IMG/VR virus record: IMGVR_UViG_3300006750_000012
Span: 1 to 54,143 of that record
DNA from: a virus
Direction: 5' to 3' (one strand)
Length of the DNA: 54,143 nucleotides
Part shown: piece by piece, positions 36,872 through 46,841 of the stretch
How positions within the stretch are numbered: the stretch's first letter is position 1
How the letters are laid out: each line of letters begins with the position of its first letter
Made by a program: the position numbers and the translations under genes
The notes under the pieces: generated by a model
Seen by the model: only the letters and a program-made list of their open reading frames with translations
Databases searched by the model: none
What the model was told of the DNA's origin: nothing

Positions 36872-37816
36872 ATGAACGTATTATTCACCGCAGATTTACA
36901 TATAAATCTTAGACAAAAAAATGTACCTAAGAAGTGGGCTATCGCTAGATATAGAGATATGTTTAGTGAGATGGACCGTGTATTTGATTCCAGTAAATGT
37001 GATCTAATAGTATTCGGTGGTGATATATTCGATAAGAGCCCTTCTCTAGAGGAGTTAGGGCTCTTCTTTTCTTACCTTTGGAAACATCCAGAGAGAGAAA
37101 CTATCATATATGATGGTAATCATGAAGCTACTAAAAAAGGAGATACCTTTTTAAAGCATTTATATAGTATGTGTCCTCCTGGTTCTCAAATTGTTTTGAA
37201 TAAAGTTTTTATACAAGGTATGTTTTTCTTACCATATTGTAAACTGAAAGACTGTGAGCGCCCTGCCGCAAAAATATGTCTAACTCACGTACGAGGAGAA
37301 ATACCTCCGCACGTAAAACCTGAAGTAGACCTAGATATGTTTAAAGATTGTGATATAGTGTTCGCGGGAGATTTACATGCGCACAACAACAGTCAAAGAA
37401 ACATAGTATATCCAGGATCTCCCGTAACTGTAACTTTTCACCGTAATCCAGTATCTACTGGAGTAATTGTATTTAATACTGATGCTCCTAAAGAATGGAA
37501 ATGGGAAGAAATAAATGTGCCACAATTAATAAGAAAAACAGTGACAGATCCTAGTGATATAATAGACAATCATTATGATCATACCATTTATGAATTAAAA
37601 GGGGATATACTCGATCTATCAAAAGTAGTTGATAGCGACCTGTTAGATAAGAAGATAGTAGAACACAATAGTGAAGCTACCCTTGACCTGCAGGAGCTAA
37701 GCATGGAAGAAGAGATAGCATTATATTGCTCAGAAATACTACAGCTACCTAATGAAAAAATAACCAATTTATTAAAGGTATATAATGATAACACTCAAGG
37801 AGCTAACTTGGAGTAA
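36872..37816 (+). CDS. SbcD/gp47-like nuclease subunit
   Basis: 314 aa. Metallophosphoesterase motifs: TADLHINL (6-13), FGGDIFDKS (about 49), YDGNHEA (about 79), CLTHVRGEIPP (about 136) and FAGDLHAHNN (about 165). With the SbcC-like gene right after, this is the recombination nuclease complex (T4 gp46/47, SbcCD). Overlaps it by 32 bases. Confidence 0.9.
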   Translation: MNVLFTADLHINLRQKNVPKKWAIARYRDMFSEMDRVFDSSKCDLIVFGGDIFDKSPSLEELGLFFSYLWKHPERETIIYDGNHEATKKGDTFLKHLYSMCPPGSQIVLNKVFIQGMFFLPYCKLKDCERPAAKICLTHVRGEIPPHVKPEVDLDMFKDCDIVFAGDLHAHNNSQRNIVYPGSPVTVTFHRNPVSTGVIVFNTDAPKEWKWEEINVPQLIRKTVTDPSDIIDNHYDHTIYELKGDILDLSKVVDSDLLDKKIVEHNSEATLDLQELSMEEEIALYCSEILQLPNEKITNLLKVYNDNTQGANLE

Positions 37817-39596
37817 TGTACTTTCTTATCAAGATAAATGCCGCATCCAATTAGATAAAGACCCACTAACTCAGTTAGTAGGGGATAACGGTGCAGGTAA
37901 AACAACTATTCCTATTATTATCCAAGAGATAATGTATGGAAAAAATACCAAGAATATTAAGAAGCAAGATCTGGTTAATCGTCATTCTGGCGTAAAAGGT
38001 TATAAAATCATTTTAACCTTTCAAAAAGACAACGATACATATGATATTGATCTTGATAGAAAGACTACTATAAAGCTTCAACTTTATAAGAATGGCGAGA
38101 ATATTTCTAGTCATAAAAGCTTGGATACATACAAGCAAATAGCAGAGATTATCGGAATTTCTGACTTTAAAACCTTTGCACAATTAGTATACCAAAGTTC
38201 CACTGGAAGTTTGGAGTTCTTAACTGCAACCGACACAAACAGAAAAAGATTCTTAATTAGCTTATTACAACTAGAAAAATATATAGAATTACACGAACTA
38301 TTTAAGGTTAAACTACGTAAGAAGAGTAGCGAACTCAGTAATATTGAAGGAAAAATCGATGTTACTGAGGCTTGGATTATGAAAAATGAAAGATTAGATT
38401 TAACTGAAAAAGAGCTGCTTCCCGTCCCAGACAGTAGTAAACAGGAAAATATTTTAAAACAAATAGGTGAGTTAGAAAAACAAATAGAAAACGTTAAATC
38501 TTCCAACCAAAAAATTGTAAATAATAATCAATATATAGTAGATATTGAAGAACTAAGTTTTGATCCAGTAATAGCCCCTCCCCCAGATGTAACAGACCAA
38601 GAAATACGCATAGTCGAAGCAGATAGAACTAGAGCTGAAACTAGAATTAAAACGTGTAATGGTTCTTTAAAGAACCTAAATACAGAAGAACGCATCTGTC
38701 CCTCTTGTAAACAAACCATTCCAGCTAGTGATAGTAAGGATATGGAGCTGCATTTAAAAATGAAAATATCTGAGTTAGAGGATGTAGTAGAGGAAACTAT
38801 AGAAATACGCAATGAACTAGTAGATGCTAGACAAAAATATCTTATCTGGAAAAAAGACAAGGCTCAGTGGGAAAAACTATTACTACTTATAGATAAAGAA
38901 CTACCAAAGGAAACTTATAGTAAGTCCGCAATGGAAACTTCTGTAGGTCAACTTAAAGATAGTTATAATAGATTAGAAAGAGAAAGAAAAGAGTTTGTAG
39001 AACACAATAACGAAGTCTCAGCACATAATGCTAAAGTAATAGTTATTAAAGAACAGCTCGAAGAATACACTAAGAATCTAGAAAAGTATCTAGATCAAGG
39101 CGATGATATTAAAAACGAAGCTGATCTTATAGACGTTCTTAAAAAGATATTTAGTACTAACGGCCTAGTTAGTTATAAAATCGAGTCCTCAGTAAAAAGC
39201 TTAGAGCAAGCTATAAATGAGTATCTAGCAGAGTTTAGCTACTTTCAAATCTTCTTTAAACTTGAAAAAGATAAATTAAATATTCAGGTAATTGATGAAG
39301 CAGGTGAAGAAACAACAGTTGAAGGTTTATCTGCAGGTGAATTAGGCAGAGTTAATATTGCAACGGTTTTAGCAATCAGAAAAATTATGAGTTCCTTAAC
39401 TTCTACAGAAGTCAATTTTCTATTCTTAGACGAGATAGTAGGAGTTCTAGATTCTAATGGAAAAGAGAAATTAGTAGAAATACTATTACGTGAGAACTTG
39501 AATACATTTATAGTAGCTCACGAATTCGACCACCCATTAGTTCCGAAGTTACATATAGTTAAGGAAAACAATAGATCTAGGATTGAAGATGGTTGA
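37785..39596 (+). CDS. SbcC/gp46-like ATPase subunit
   Basis: 603 aa. Walker A VGDNGAGKTTIP (about 33-44), long coiled coil with a zinc hook CPSCKQ (about 306), signature LSAGELGRVNIATVLAI (about 512) and Walker B FLFLDEIVGVLD (about 545). Complete SMC-like layout. Contains an AAACAGGAAA copy (38439-38448) embedded in a 25-base match to the intergenic copy at 10988. Confidence 0.92.
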   Translation: MITLKELTWSNVLSYQDKCRIQLDKDPLTQLVGDNGAGKTTIPIIIQEIMYGKNTKNIKKQDLVNRHSGVKGYKIILTFQKDNDTYDIDLDRKTTIKLQLYKNGENISSHKSLDTYKQIAEIIGISDFKTFAQLVYQSSTGSLEFLTATDTNRKRFLISLLQLEKYIELHELFKVKLRKKSSELSNIEGKIDVTEAWIMKNERLDLTEKELLPVPDSSKQENILKQIGELEKQIENVKSSNQKIVNNNQYIVDIEELSFDPVIAPPPDVTDQEIRIVEADRTRAETRIKTCNGSLKNLNTEERICPSCKQTIPASDSKDMELHLKMKISELEDVVEETIEIRNELVDARQKYLIWKKDKAQWEKLLLLIDKELPKETYSKSAMETSVGQLKDSYNRLERERKEFVEHNNEVSAHNAKVIVIKEQLEEYTKNLEKYLDQGDDIKNEADLIDVLKKIFSTNGLVSYKIESSVKSLEQAINEYLAEFSYFQIFFKLEKDKLNIQVIDEAGEETTVEGLSAGELGRVNIATVLAIRKIMSSLTSTEVNFLFLDEIVGVLDSNGKEKLVEILLRENLNTFIVAHEFDHPLVPKLHIVKENNRSRIEDG

Positions 39597-40098
39597 TAGT
39601 AGACGCAAAGGTGCCACGGCGGAAAGAAAGGCACGAGATGAATTAAGAAAATATACAGGATTAAAGTGGGAACGCACACCTGGTTCAGGAGCACTTGGTC
39701 CTCAACACAAATTAAAAGGCGATCTTTATGTCCCAGATGCACCTAATTTTTGGTGTGTTGAAGTAAAACATTACAAAGATGATCAATTAACCTCTAAAAT
39801 ACTTACGAGTAAATCTCCTATATTTTTAGACTGGTGGAGACAAGCTGTTAGACAGGCTAATCAAGTTGATAAAGAACCTTTACTTATTTTCAAGTTTGAT
39901 AGAAGTAAATGGTTTATAGCTTGGGAAGGCGCTAGTTTTTGTAATCATCCTCATTATGATGGATACGCTGCCTGGGACGATAAAATAAAAAAGAATATAG
40001 ACGTTTATATAGAAGGAATAGATATAGGCATCACCACATTAGATGAATTCTGCACAAAGGTAAACAACGGAATATGGCTAAACCAATCTACGAATTAG
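39589..40098 (+). CDS. PD-(D/E)xK Holliday junction resolvase-like nuclease
   Basis: About 169 aa from the ATG at 39589. RRKGATAERKARDELRKYTG, WERTPGSGALG, LKGDLYVPDAPNFWCVEVKHYK: the E...GD...ExK core of resolvase-type PD-(D/E)xK nucleases. Overlaps the SbcC gene by 8 bases. Likely resolves branched DNA before packaging. Confidence 0.82.
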   Translation: MVDSRRKGATAERKARDELRKYTGLKWERTPGSGALGPQHKLKGDLYVPDAPNFWCVEVKHYKDDQLTSKILTSKSPIFLDWWRQAVRQANQVDKEPLLIFKFDRSKWFIAWEGASFCNHPHYDGYAAWDDKIKKNIDVYIEGIDIGITTLDEFCTKVNNGIWLNQSTN

Positions 40099-40922
40099 AA
40101 GAATATCAAGAGCCGAAAGATAAAAACATAATGATAGTAGACTCCTTAAACTTAGCATTTAGATGGAAGCACACAAAAGCTAAAGAGTTTGCAACAGGTT
40201 ATTTAAACACAATACAATCATTAGCTAAATCATATGATGCAACTAAAGTAATTATTACTTGTGACTATGGCTCAAGCTCTTGGAGAAGAGAATTATACCC
40301 CGAGTATAAAGGGGATAGAAAAGTAAAGATAGAAAATCAAACAGAAGAAGAAAAACAGGACTTCCTTGGCTTCATCGAAGAGTACGAACGTACGATGAAA
40401 TTACTAAGCGATTACTATCCTATTATGCGCTACAGAGGTGTAGAAGCGGATGATATCGCCGCATACTTAACTACACGTAAACTGAAGGATGTAAATAGGC
40501 ATATATGGTTGATTAGTTCTGATAAGGATTGGGATAATCTTATTACTCCAAACGTGTCCCGTTTTTCTTTTGTAACACGAAAAGAATATACATTTGATAA
40601 TTTTGAAGAGCATCACGGATACCCACTAGAACATGCTGTAGATATTAAAGCTCTACAAGGTGGAAAAGATAATGTTAAAGGAATACCGGGCGTAGGTCCA
40701 GTACGTGCTAAACAACTGGTTGAAACGTACGGATCAGCATTTGATGTATTTGATGCAATCCCTATATCAGGAAAAGCTAAGTATATACAAAATACAAATG
40801 AATTTGGTGAAGGCATTTTATTAAACCTACAACTTGTAGATAAAGAAACTTACTGTGTAGAAGCTATCGGATTAAAGAATACAATGGACATAGATAGAAT
40901 AGTAGAGGAATATGAACTGTGA
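40074..40922 (+). CDS. 5'-3' exonuclease / flap endonuclease
   Basis: 282 aa. IMIVDSLNLAFRW, VIITCDYGSSSWRRELYPEY, YRGVEADDIAAYL, LISSDKDWDNLI and the H3TH motif IPGVGPVRAKQLV give the full T5 FEN/T4 RNase H-type active site. Supplies the 5'-3' exonuclease missing from the polymerase. Confidence 0.92.
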   Translation: MAKPIYELEEYQEPKDKNIMIVDSLNLAFRWKHTKAKEFATGYLNTIQSLAKSYDATKVIITCDYGSSSWRRELYPEYKGDRKVKIENQTEEEKQDFLGFIEEYERTMKLLSDYYPIMRYRGVEADDIAAYLTTRKLKDVNRHIWLISSDKDWDNLITPNVSRFSFVTRKEYTFDNFEEHHGYPLEHAVDIKALQGGKDNVKGIPGVGPVRAKQLVETYGSAFDVFDAIPISGKAKYIQNTNEFGEGILLNLQLVDKETYCVEAIGLKNTMDIDRIVEEYEL

Positions 40923-41344
40923 TATTAATACACATAATGGACGACGTTTGCTACCCAGAAAGAGCACATTTTACAGATGCAGGACTTGATCTTAAAACTA
41001 GTGAAACGGTTACCTTACAACCTGGCGACGTAGAAAAGGTAGGAACAGCAATAAAAGTTGAGATTCCACCTGGTCACGTTGGATTAATTTTTCCACGCTC
41101 AGGCTTAGCATCTAAGAAAGGTATTGTTCTTAGAAATACGGTTGGAGTTATTGATTCTGATTATCGCGGAGAAATCATCTGCGGATTACACAATCAAGGA
41201 AGTTTTGAATATACTGTAGAATATGGAGAAAGAATTGCACAAATGGTAGTAGTACCATGCTTAATTGGAGACTTCTTAGAAGTAGAACATAATCAACTAA
41301 GTAATACCGAACGCGGAGAAGGTGGATTCGGGCACACGGGGTAA
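40919..41344 (+). CDS. dut: dUTPase
   Basis: 141 aa, trimeric type. Motifs 1 TDAGLDL, 2 PRSGLASKKGI, 3 GVIDSDYRGEI, 4 GERIAQMVV, 5 RGEGGFGHTG all present. Keeps uracil out of DNA and feeds dUMP to thymidylate synthase. Overlaps the exonuclease by 4 bases. Confidence 0.95.
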   Translation: MILIHIMDDVCYPERAHFTDAGLDLKTSETVTLQPGDVEKVGTAIKVEIPPGHVGLIFPRSGLASKKGIVLRNTVGVIDSDYRGEIICGLHNQGSFEYTVEYGERIAQMVVVPCLIGDFLEVEHNQLSNTERGEGGFGHTG

Positions 41345-41348
41345 ATAA

Positions 41349-43358
41349 ATGACGCAGAGCGTACGATCAGAGATCGTTACTAGAAGAACATATTCAAGAC
41401 CGAAAGAAGATGGTACTTTTGAGACTTGGGAAGATATTGTAAATAGAGTTATAGACCATCAACGCTGGTTATGGGAGCGTGCAAAAACTCATAAACTACA
41501 TAGAAATATACCACTACACGATTTGTCAGAGGACATGATAGAATGGAAGAAATTAAGTGAAGAAGAAGAATACGAACTCTGGGAACTATGGGAAGCTATC
41601 TACCAAAGAACGCTCTTACCTGCGGGACGTACTCTCTGGCTTGGTGGAACTGAAGTTTCAAGGAGAAGGGAGTCTAGTATGTTCAACTGTAGCCATACAA
41701 ATGTTGAGACCGTCTATGACCTTGTGGACATTTTGTGGTTACTGTTGCAGGGATGTGGAGTTGGTTTTACTCCTATTGTTGGAACTCTTACAGGATTTCG
41801 AAAGCCAATTCCAAATATTGAGATTATTAAATCTAATAGAACAGGAAAAGGTGGACGTGAAACTAACGATGAGTCTTTCGTCAACGGAATATGGACAATA
41901 TCTCTGGGAGATTCGGCCGAAGCATGGGCTAAATCAATTGGAAAACTCGTTGCTGGAAAGTTCCCTGCTCACACCCTCCGTTTTGACTTCAGAGAAATAC
42001 GACCAGCTGGAGAAAGACTTAAAGGATATGGTTGGATCTCTTCTGGGGACGAAGCCATCTCCGTCGCTTTTCCAGCGATTGCAAAGATCCTAAATAAGCG
42101 AGCCGGTAATCTTCTAAGAAAAATTGATATCTTAGATATAGTTAACTGGCTTGGAACAATACTATCAAGTAGAAGGAGTGCAGAAATTGCATTATGCGAA
42201 TACGGAAGCCCAGAATGGAAAGACTTCGCCTACGCCAAACAAGATTGTTGGGCAAATGGAAATGGACATCGTCAACAGTCAAATAATTCACTTGTATTTT
42301 TCCAGCGCCCATCTAAAGAACAGCTTTCTGAAGTATTTGCTATCATGGCCGACGCCGGTGGTTCCGAACCTGGGATCATTAACGGACAGGCAGCTCTGCA
42401 TAGAGCACCGTGGTTCAAAGGAGTTAATCCCTGTGCTGAAATCTTACTTGGAAACAAATCATTCTGTAATCTCGTGGAAGTCGATATTGCCAAATTTAAA
42501 GGAGATGCAGCTGGTCTTCATAGAGCCATTACTCTTACCGCCAGGTGCAATTACAGACAAACGGTTGTTGATTTCCGTGATGGAGTACTTCAAGAATCAT
42601 GGCACCTTAACAACGAGTTCCTACGCCTCTGTGGAGTGGGAGTTACTGGGATCGCCCAAAGAGACGACATAGACGAGTATGAGTGGAAAAACTTAAAGTA
42701 TTCTGCAGTACATGCAGCTAGGCAAATGGCACAAGAACTAGACCTAGAACACCCTAAGAATGTAACTACGGTGAAACCAAGTGGTACTGTTAGTAAAATT
42801 ATGGATACTACTGAAGGGGTGCACAAGCCTCTTGGTAAGTACATATTTAATTGGATCAACTTTAGTAAAGAAGATCCTATGCTTACTAAGTTGATGGAAG
42901 CTAACTTTAAGATAATTGAAAACCCTAATGATCCTACAGGTAAGATAGTTTGTATACCGATTAAATATGATCACATTGAATTTGACATTGTAGATGGAGT
43001 AGAAGTAAACTTAGACTCTGCAACTAAACAATTAGATAGATACAAACAAATTCAACTTAACTATTGTGATCAAAATGTGAGCAATACTGTTAGTTATGAT
43101 CTGAATGAAGTTCCAAATATTATTAATTGGTTATATGATAATTGGGATTGCTATGTAGGAGTTAGTTTTATTTATAGAAACGATCCTACTAAGACTGCTG
43201 AAGATCTAGGATATCTTTACCTACCACAAGAAGTAGTAGATGAAAAAACTTATAATACATACGAAAAAAGCCTCGTACCAATTAACTGGAACGAGACCGG
43301 TTCAACGATCGAATTAATCGAGGATGAGTGCGCGACAGGTGCGTGCCCAATAAAGTAA
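41349..43358 (+). CDS. nrdJ: Class II (B12-dependent) ribonucleotide reductase, monomeric
   Basis: 669 aa. SSMFNCS (redox Cys), QGCGVGFTP, GVNPCAEILL (finger loop with radical Cys), TVKPSGTVSK and C-terminal CATGACPIK redox pair, as in Lactobacillus-type RTPR. Needs adenosylcobalamin, so the host must supply B12. Last rightward gene before the convergent terminator. Confidence 0.93.
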   Translation: MTQSVRSEIVTRRTYSRPKEDGTFETWEDIVNRVIDHQRWLWERAKTHKLHRNIPLHDLSEDMIEWKKLSEEEEYELWELWEAIYQRTLLPAGRTLWLGGTEVSRRRESSMFNCSHTNVETVYDLVDILWLLLQGCGVGFTPIVGTLTGFRKPIPNIEIIKSNRTGKGGRETNDESFVNGIWTISLGDSAEAWAKSIGKLVAGKFPAHTLRFDFREIRPAGERLKGYGWISSGDEAISVAFPAIAKILNKRAGNLLRKIDILDIVNWLGTILSSRRSAEIALCEYGSPEWKDFAYAKQDCWANGNGHRQQSNNSLVFFQRPSKEQLSEVFAIMADAGGSEPGIINGQAALHRAPWFKGVNPCAEILLGNKSFCNLVEVDIAKFKGDAAGLHRAITLTARCNYRQTVVDFRDGVLQESWHLNNEFLRLCGVGVTGIAQRDDIDEYEWKNLKYSAVHAARQMAQELDLEHPKNVTTVKPSGTVSKIMDTTEGVHKPLGKYIFNWINFSKEDPMLTKLMEANFKIIENPNDPTGKIVCIPIKYDHIEFDIVDGVEVNLDSATKQLDRYKQIQLNYCDQNVSNTVSYDLNEVPNIINWLYDNWDCYVGVSFIYRNDPTKTAEDLGYLYLPQEVVDEKTYNTYEKSLVPINWNETGSTIELIEDECATGACPIK

Positions 43359-43400
43359 TATGCCTATTATCAGAAATTCGCAAAAAGGCGGATAAAAAGA

Positions 43401-43430
43401 AGGCCCCCGAAAAGGGGCCTTTTTTATTGC
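43401..43430. terminator. Convergent bidirectional terminator
   Basis: AAGGCCCC, loop CGAAA, GGGGCCTT flanked by TTTTTT on one side and AAAAAG on the other. It separates the rightward replication block from the leftward late block. Confidence 0.9.
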
Positions 43431-43732
43431 GCGTTATGTCTCTCAATACATCCTCTATAGTAAGCAATGTACGCTTTTTGCGATCTAATATACTCTATAG
43501 TGGATCTAGTATTAATGGACAAATTCGTATAATTTTCTCCGTCCAATCCTAGTACTTCGTTTCCTTCTCTATCTACTGCACTTACCCATATTACAGGTAA
43601 GAAATTAGTATCAAAAGGTGTAGGCCAGTCACCCTGACATACAATCTGTTGATTTCGATATATAACTTCTGTAGTAGGTGTTGCAGCACACCCTATCAGA
43701 AATAATGGAAGTAATAAAATTAATTTATTCAT
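43424..43732 (-). CDS. Rz1-like outer-membrane lipoprotein (o-spanin)
   Basis: 102 aa. Lipoprotein signal MNKLILLLPLFLIGCAATP with lipobox LIGC. Overlaps the i-spanin gene by 8 bases. Forms a bridge with the i-spanin to fuse inner and outer membranes at lysis. Confidence 0.75.
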   Translation of the reverse strand: MNKLILLLPLFLIGCAATPTTEVIYRNQQIVCQGDWPTPFDTNFLPVIWVSAVDREGNEVLGLDGENYTNLSINTRSTIEYIRSQKAYIAYYRGCIERHNAQ

Positions 43733-44123
43733 TTGTCAAATTTTGCATCTCCTGATAAACTTGTGCTGTGCCTTTATTAACTCTTGTAATAATTAATCCT
43801 GGCTTCGCTTGTAATAAACGATTTAAATCATGATCAATTAATAATTGCTTTTTAAGTTTATCAATTTCTTGTTGTGAAGAGTTTAATTTAACTTGTAACT
43901 CTTTATTTTCTACTTGTTCTTCTTTTATTTGCGTTTCATAGCTTTCAATAGCTATTTCATTTTGCTCAGCAATAACGTCGCTTTGCCCATCATTATAAGC
44001 ACTAGTAAGTTGGTTATCATACCAATTCACTATATATGCGGCACTAGTAGCAATTGCTGCCACTATTAATGTAGCAGCTATTCCTTTTGTCCAAGCACTA
44101 CTTAGGAAACTCAATACCGCCAT
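43725..44123 (-). CDS. Rz-like inner-membrane spanin (i-spanin)
   Basis: About 132 aa from the ATG at 44123 (44165 is an alternative). N-terminal membrane helix (IAATLIVAAIATSAAYIV), then a periplasmic coiled coil (EIAIESYETQIKEEQVENKE). Position just before the lipoprotein gene fits an Rz/Rz1 pair. Confidence 0.75.
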   Translation of the reverse strand: MAVLSFLSSAWTKGIAATLIVAAIATSAAYIVNWYDNQLTSAYNDGQSDVIAEQNEIAIESYETQIKEEQVENKELQVKLNSSQQEIDKLKKQLLIDHDLNRLLQAKPGLIITRVNKGTAQVYQEMQNLTNE

Positions 44124-44343
44124 TACTTGCTTTCGCCTCCCATTCTTTGGCATTACCCCAAGCAAAAAAGCCCATTACAGCTCCAATACCAGTTGCAAGT
44201 CCTCCAAACATAATTCCAAGGGACGTAGGATCGGCGCCAGTTGCAAGTCCTTCTAATCCCAAAAATGTACATACGCCTAAGTATAACATTGAACTAATTA
44301 ATCCAAATGTATACTTACGACTTCCAGAAACTACGCCAGCCAC
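44098..44343 (-). CDS. Holin-like membrane protein
   Basis: 81 aa, GTG start after AAGGAGATAAAAC. Two membrane helices (residues 14-32, 40-64). Between endolysin and spanins, the usual place of a holin. Confidence 0.7.
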   Translation of the reverse strand: MAGVVSGSRKYTFGLISSMLYLGVCTFLGLEGLATGADPTSLGIMFGGLATGIGAVMGFFAWGNAKEWEAKASNGGIEFPK

Positions 44344-44818
44344 GTTTTATCTCCTTAATTTCTATATGTCCTAAATCATGAAAAGTTTGATCTAATAAGT
44401 CAAAATCTCCGTCCCAATCAATTCCTACTCGTAGCTCTATATTATTCTCAAAAGCTATACCTTCAAGAATTCCTATTAACCTAGCATACGCTTTACAAAT
44501 AAATGCTTTAGATTCAATTAGACTACAATTACGTTTTTTAGCAGTATCTCTGATTTGATTAGGGTGTCCAGTTAATACTCCATATGGCCTTATATAAGGA
44601 GCCACATCTACGGCTTGGCTAGGTTCTTTATTATGTTTGCTACTCGGCCATTTAAGCCTAGATAATCCACTATTAAATTTATTATCTTGCTCTTGTTTAT
44701 CTCTATGCCCTGCTATAATAGAAAAATCTGTATATTTAATAGCTATTTTACAAAGCCGCTGTAAATTTCTATTACAACTAGCAAGTCTTGTTTTTGATTT
44801 TGTGTTAAATTTATACAT
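44315..44818 (-). CDS. Endolysin, M15 (VanY/L-Ala-D-Glu) peptidase
   Basis: 167 aa. FSIIAGHRDKQEQDNKFNSG, then SSKHNKEPSQAVDVAPY (S-x-H-x6-D zinc ligands) and FHDLGHIEI (third ligand His) match M15C endolysins such as T5 Lys. No signal peptide, so it needs the holin. Overlaps the PhoD-like gene by 8 bases. Confidence 0.88.
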   Translation of the reverse strand: MYKFNTKSKTRLASCNRNLQRLCKIAIKYTDFSIIAGHRDKQEQDNKFNSGLSRLKWPSSKHNKEPSQAVDVAPYIRPYGVLTGHPNQIRDTAKKRNCSLIESKAFICKAYARLIGILEGIAFENNIELRVGIDWDGDFDLLDQTFHDLGHIEIKEIKRGWRSFWKS

Positions 44819-46841
44819 CTGCTTTAATTACCAATCTAGGAGTGTAGTAAGGCATATGATCCGCGCTTCGAGTAGCACCTAAACTAACGTATAGGTCTGG
44901 ATCTTCTGAAAAGAATGCCATATTTAAATACTCAGTACCAGAGTTTCTATAGTTAGAATCATCAATGTACGACTGTAATAATGCTGTAACATCAATAAGT
45001 CTCTGATTTGGGGCAAATAGCCCCCAATTAAGATCTCCTGCACTGTCATAAGGATTATCTGCATCAAAATCTAATTCTATAGTGGAAGCATGTGTTTGCC
45101 ATGCATTAATATTACTTGGTAAATTACTTTGACTAAAAGGTGTAGTAGTTCTGCCCCCTCCATAGGAAGCTATTTTAAGTTCGGCAGTTCCCTGTTCAGT
45201 TAAACTAGTCCACTCTAATTGAATTTGTAGCCACGCTTGTTTAATTGTTGTACCTTGAGGAATAGTACTTATAGGATCAAAACTAAATCCAGCTATATAG
45301 CCACCATTATTAGATCCTGTACATAACGCTAAATGATTGGTGTCGTCCCAGGTACTGGCAGTTTCATCTCCAGACCAACTTCCATCCTCTGGACGACTAG
45401 TATACACTACATCTCTTAATAAATTAGTAGTTGCAGAATCCCAACGTTTTGTACCGTGCAGCATTTCGCCTTCAAAAACTACCTCATCTTCAGTATTTAT
45501 AAACTTGATCTCTGCTTTATCTGGCCAAAAGTCTATCTGACCAACTATATGCTGTTGTGTTGTATAATCTTCAGCAAAATGAACGTGTTGAGAAGCAGGC
45601 TCAGTACCTCTCCATGCATGAGTAACATCTGAACTAACAGCTCCTGCGCACATACCAACATATGCATGATCATAACCATTAGCCGCATTATATCCTAATA
45701 CATTATCATTGCCCATAATAAAGGCTTGGTGACCATCTCCACCAATAAAAATAACATTATTAACATCATTTGTAGCTATCCAATCCATAATACGATTTAA
45801 TTGAGTATTATATCTGGCCATTCCGTCACCACCGCCTGGTAAAAACGAGAAAGGAGGAGCTGGGTGATCTATCCAAGGCTTACTACACCCTATTAGAAAG
45901 TAATCTGGAGGTCCCATTTCAATACTATTAAGAATAGTATCATAAAACCATTGTTCTTGGGTGGGACTCAATATATTCTTATTAACATCATCAACATCAT
46001 CAATAGGACTTTTTTCTCCTATTTGATCAAGCATAATAAAATGTACATTTCCTACTCGTGCCTCAAAGTACATAACAGGATAATTTTGAACCGTAGCATT
46101 CGCCTCACCTCTACTAACCAAAGGAATGTATGGTGTAGTATTAGCATAAGGAGCATCTGGATGATACGCTTTAAATACATTATTAGCATCAATATAAACT
46201 TGATTTACTTCATATTGAGATTCCCAAAAAGAACCGGGAGGAAGGATATAATTATCATACATAGATTCCCCAGTATGATCATAATTATCTGGAGGAAACT
46301 CATGGTCATCTCTAGTCCAGTACGAAGGAATATTATGAGTAAGATCATCCATACCAGGTCTTTGAGAAAAGTTATAATGATGTGTTTGATATTCCGCAAG
46401 AGTAGGATGGCTTCCTCCTACTGTTATATTATTTAAATTAGAATCAGTAAGGTCTTGATTAAAAGCAAGAACACCTGTAGTATATGGGTTATCTCCTAAC
46501 CAAATAAAAGCAGAAGGGTTATGCTTTTTAATAAGAGGGCCAAACTCCATATCAATATAAGATTGAGCACAATGACCAAACATAATACGCACAGGTGTAC
46601 CATCAAGAGGCATACATTTACCTGCTCCAGTAATTGTTCCGTCTAAAGTAAATGGCCATGTTCTTCCTTTCTCGGGCAAAACATTCGTAATTGCCCATCC
46701 AGTATAATCCAAACCATCGGTTTGAATATAATAATCTGTACCATTTACTGACCATGTAATTGTTTCATCTTGATCAGATTTAACCCAAATCGAAAATTGA
46801 TCTTCAGTTGCATGACCAAGTCTCCATAGTTGTACTGCCAT
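44811..46841 (-). CDS. PhoD-like phosphatase with DNRLRE-type domain, tail-associated
   Basis: 676 aa. PhoD-type metal site: FGHCAQSYIDMEFGPL, WLGDNPY, YWTRDDHEFPPDNYDHTG, FIMLDQIGEKS and IFIGGDGHQAFI. Residues about 500-676 form a DNRLRE/CBM-like beta domain (STIPQGTTIKQAWLQIQLEW). No signal peptide, and it lies between fibre genes and the endolysin, so it is probably a virion or fibre enzyme acting on a phosphate-bearing surface glycan or lipid (inference) rather than phosphate scavenging. Confidence 0.78.
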   Translation of the reverse strand: MAVQLWRLGHATEDQFSIWVKSDQDETITWSVNGTDYYIQTDGLDYTGWAITNVLPEKGRTWPFTLDGTITGAGKCMPLDGTPVRIMFGHCAQSYIDMEFGPLIKKHNPSAFIWLGDNPYTTGVLAFNQDLTDSNLNNITVGGSHPTLAEYQTHHYNFSQRPGMDDLTHNIPSYWTRDDHEFPPDNYDHTGESMYDNYILPPGSFWESQYEVNQVYIDANNVFKAYHPDAPYANTTPYIPLVSRGEANATVQNYPVMYFEARVGNVHFIMLDQIGEKSPIDDVDDVNKNILSPTQEQWFYDTILNSIEMGPPDYFLIGCSKPWIDHPAPPFSFLPGGGDGMARYNTQLNRIMDWIATNDVNNVIFIGGDGHQAFIMGNDNVLGYNAANGYDHAYVGMCAGAVSSDVTHAWRGTEPASQHVHFAEDYTTQQHIVGQIDFWPDKAEIKFINTEDEVVFEGEMLHGTKRWDSATTNLLRDVVYTSRPEDGSWSGDETASTWDDTNHLALCTGSNNGGYIAGFSFDPISTIPQGTTIKQAWLQIQLEWTSLTEQGTAELKIASYGGGRTTTPFSQSNLPSNINAWQTHASTIELDFDADNPYDSAGDLNWGLFAPNQRLIDVTALLQSYIDDSNYRNSGTEYLNMAFFSEDPDLYVSLGATRSADHMPYYTPRLVIKADV

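Noticed and set aside
41557-42672. Long +1-frame open frames inside nrdJ
   Set aside because: Shadow frames caused by codon bias; nrdJ motifs are continuous in the main frame.
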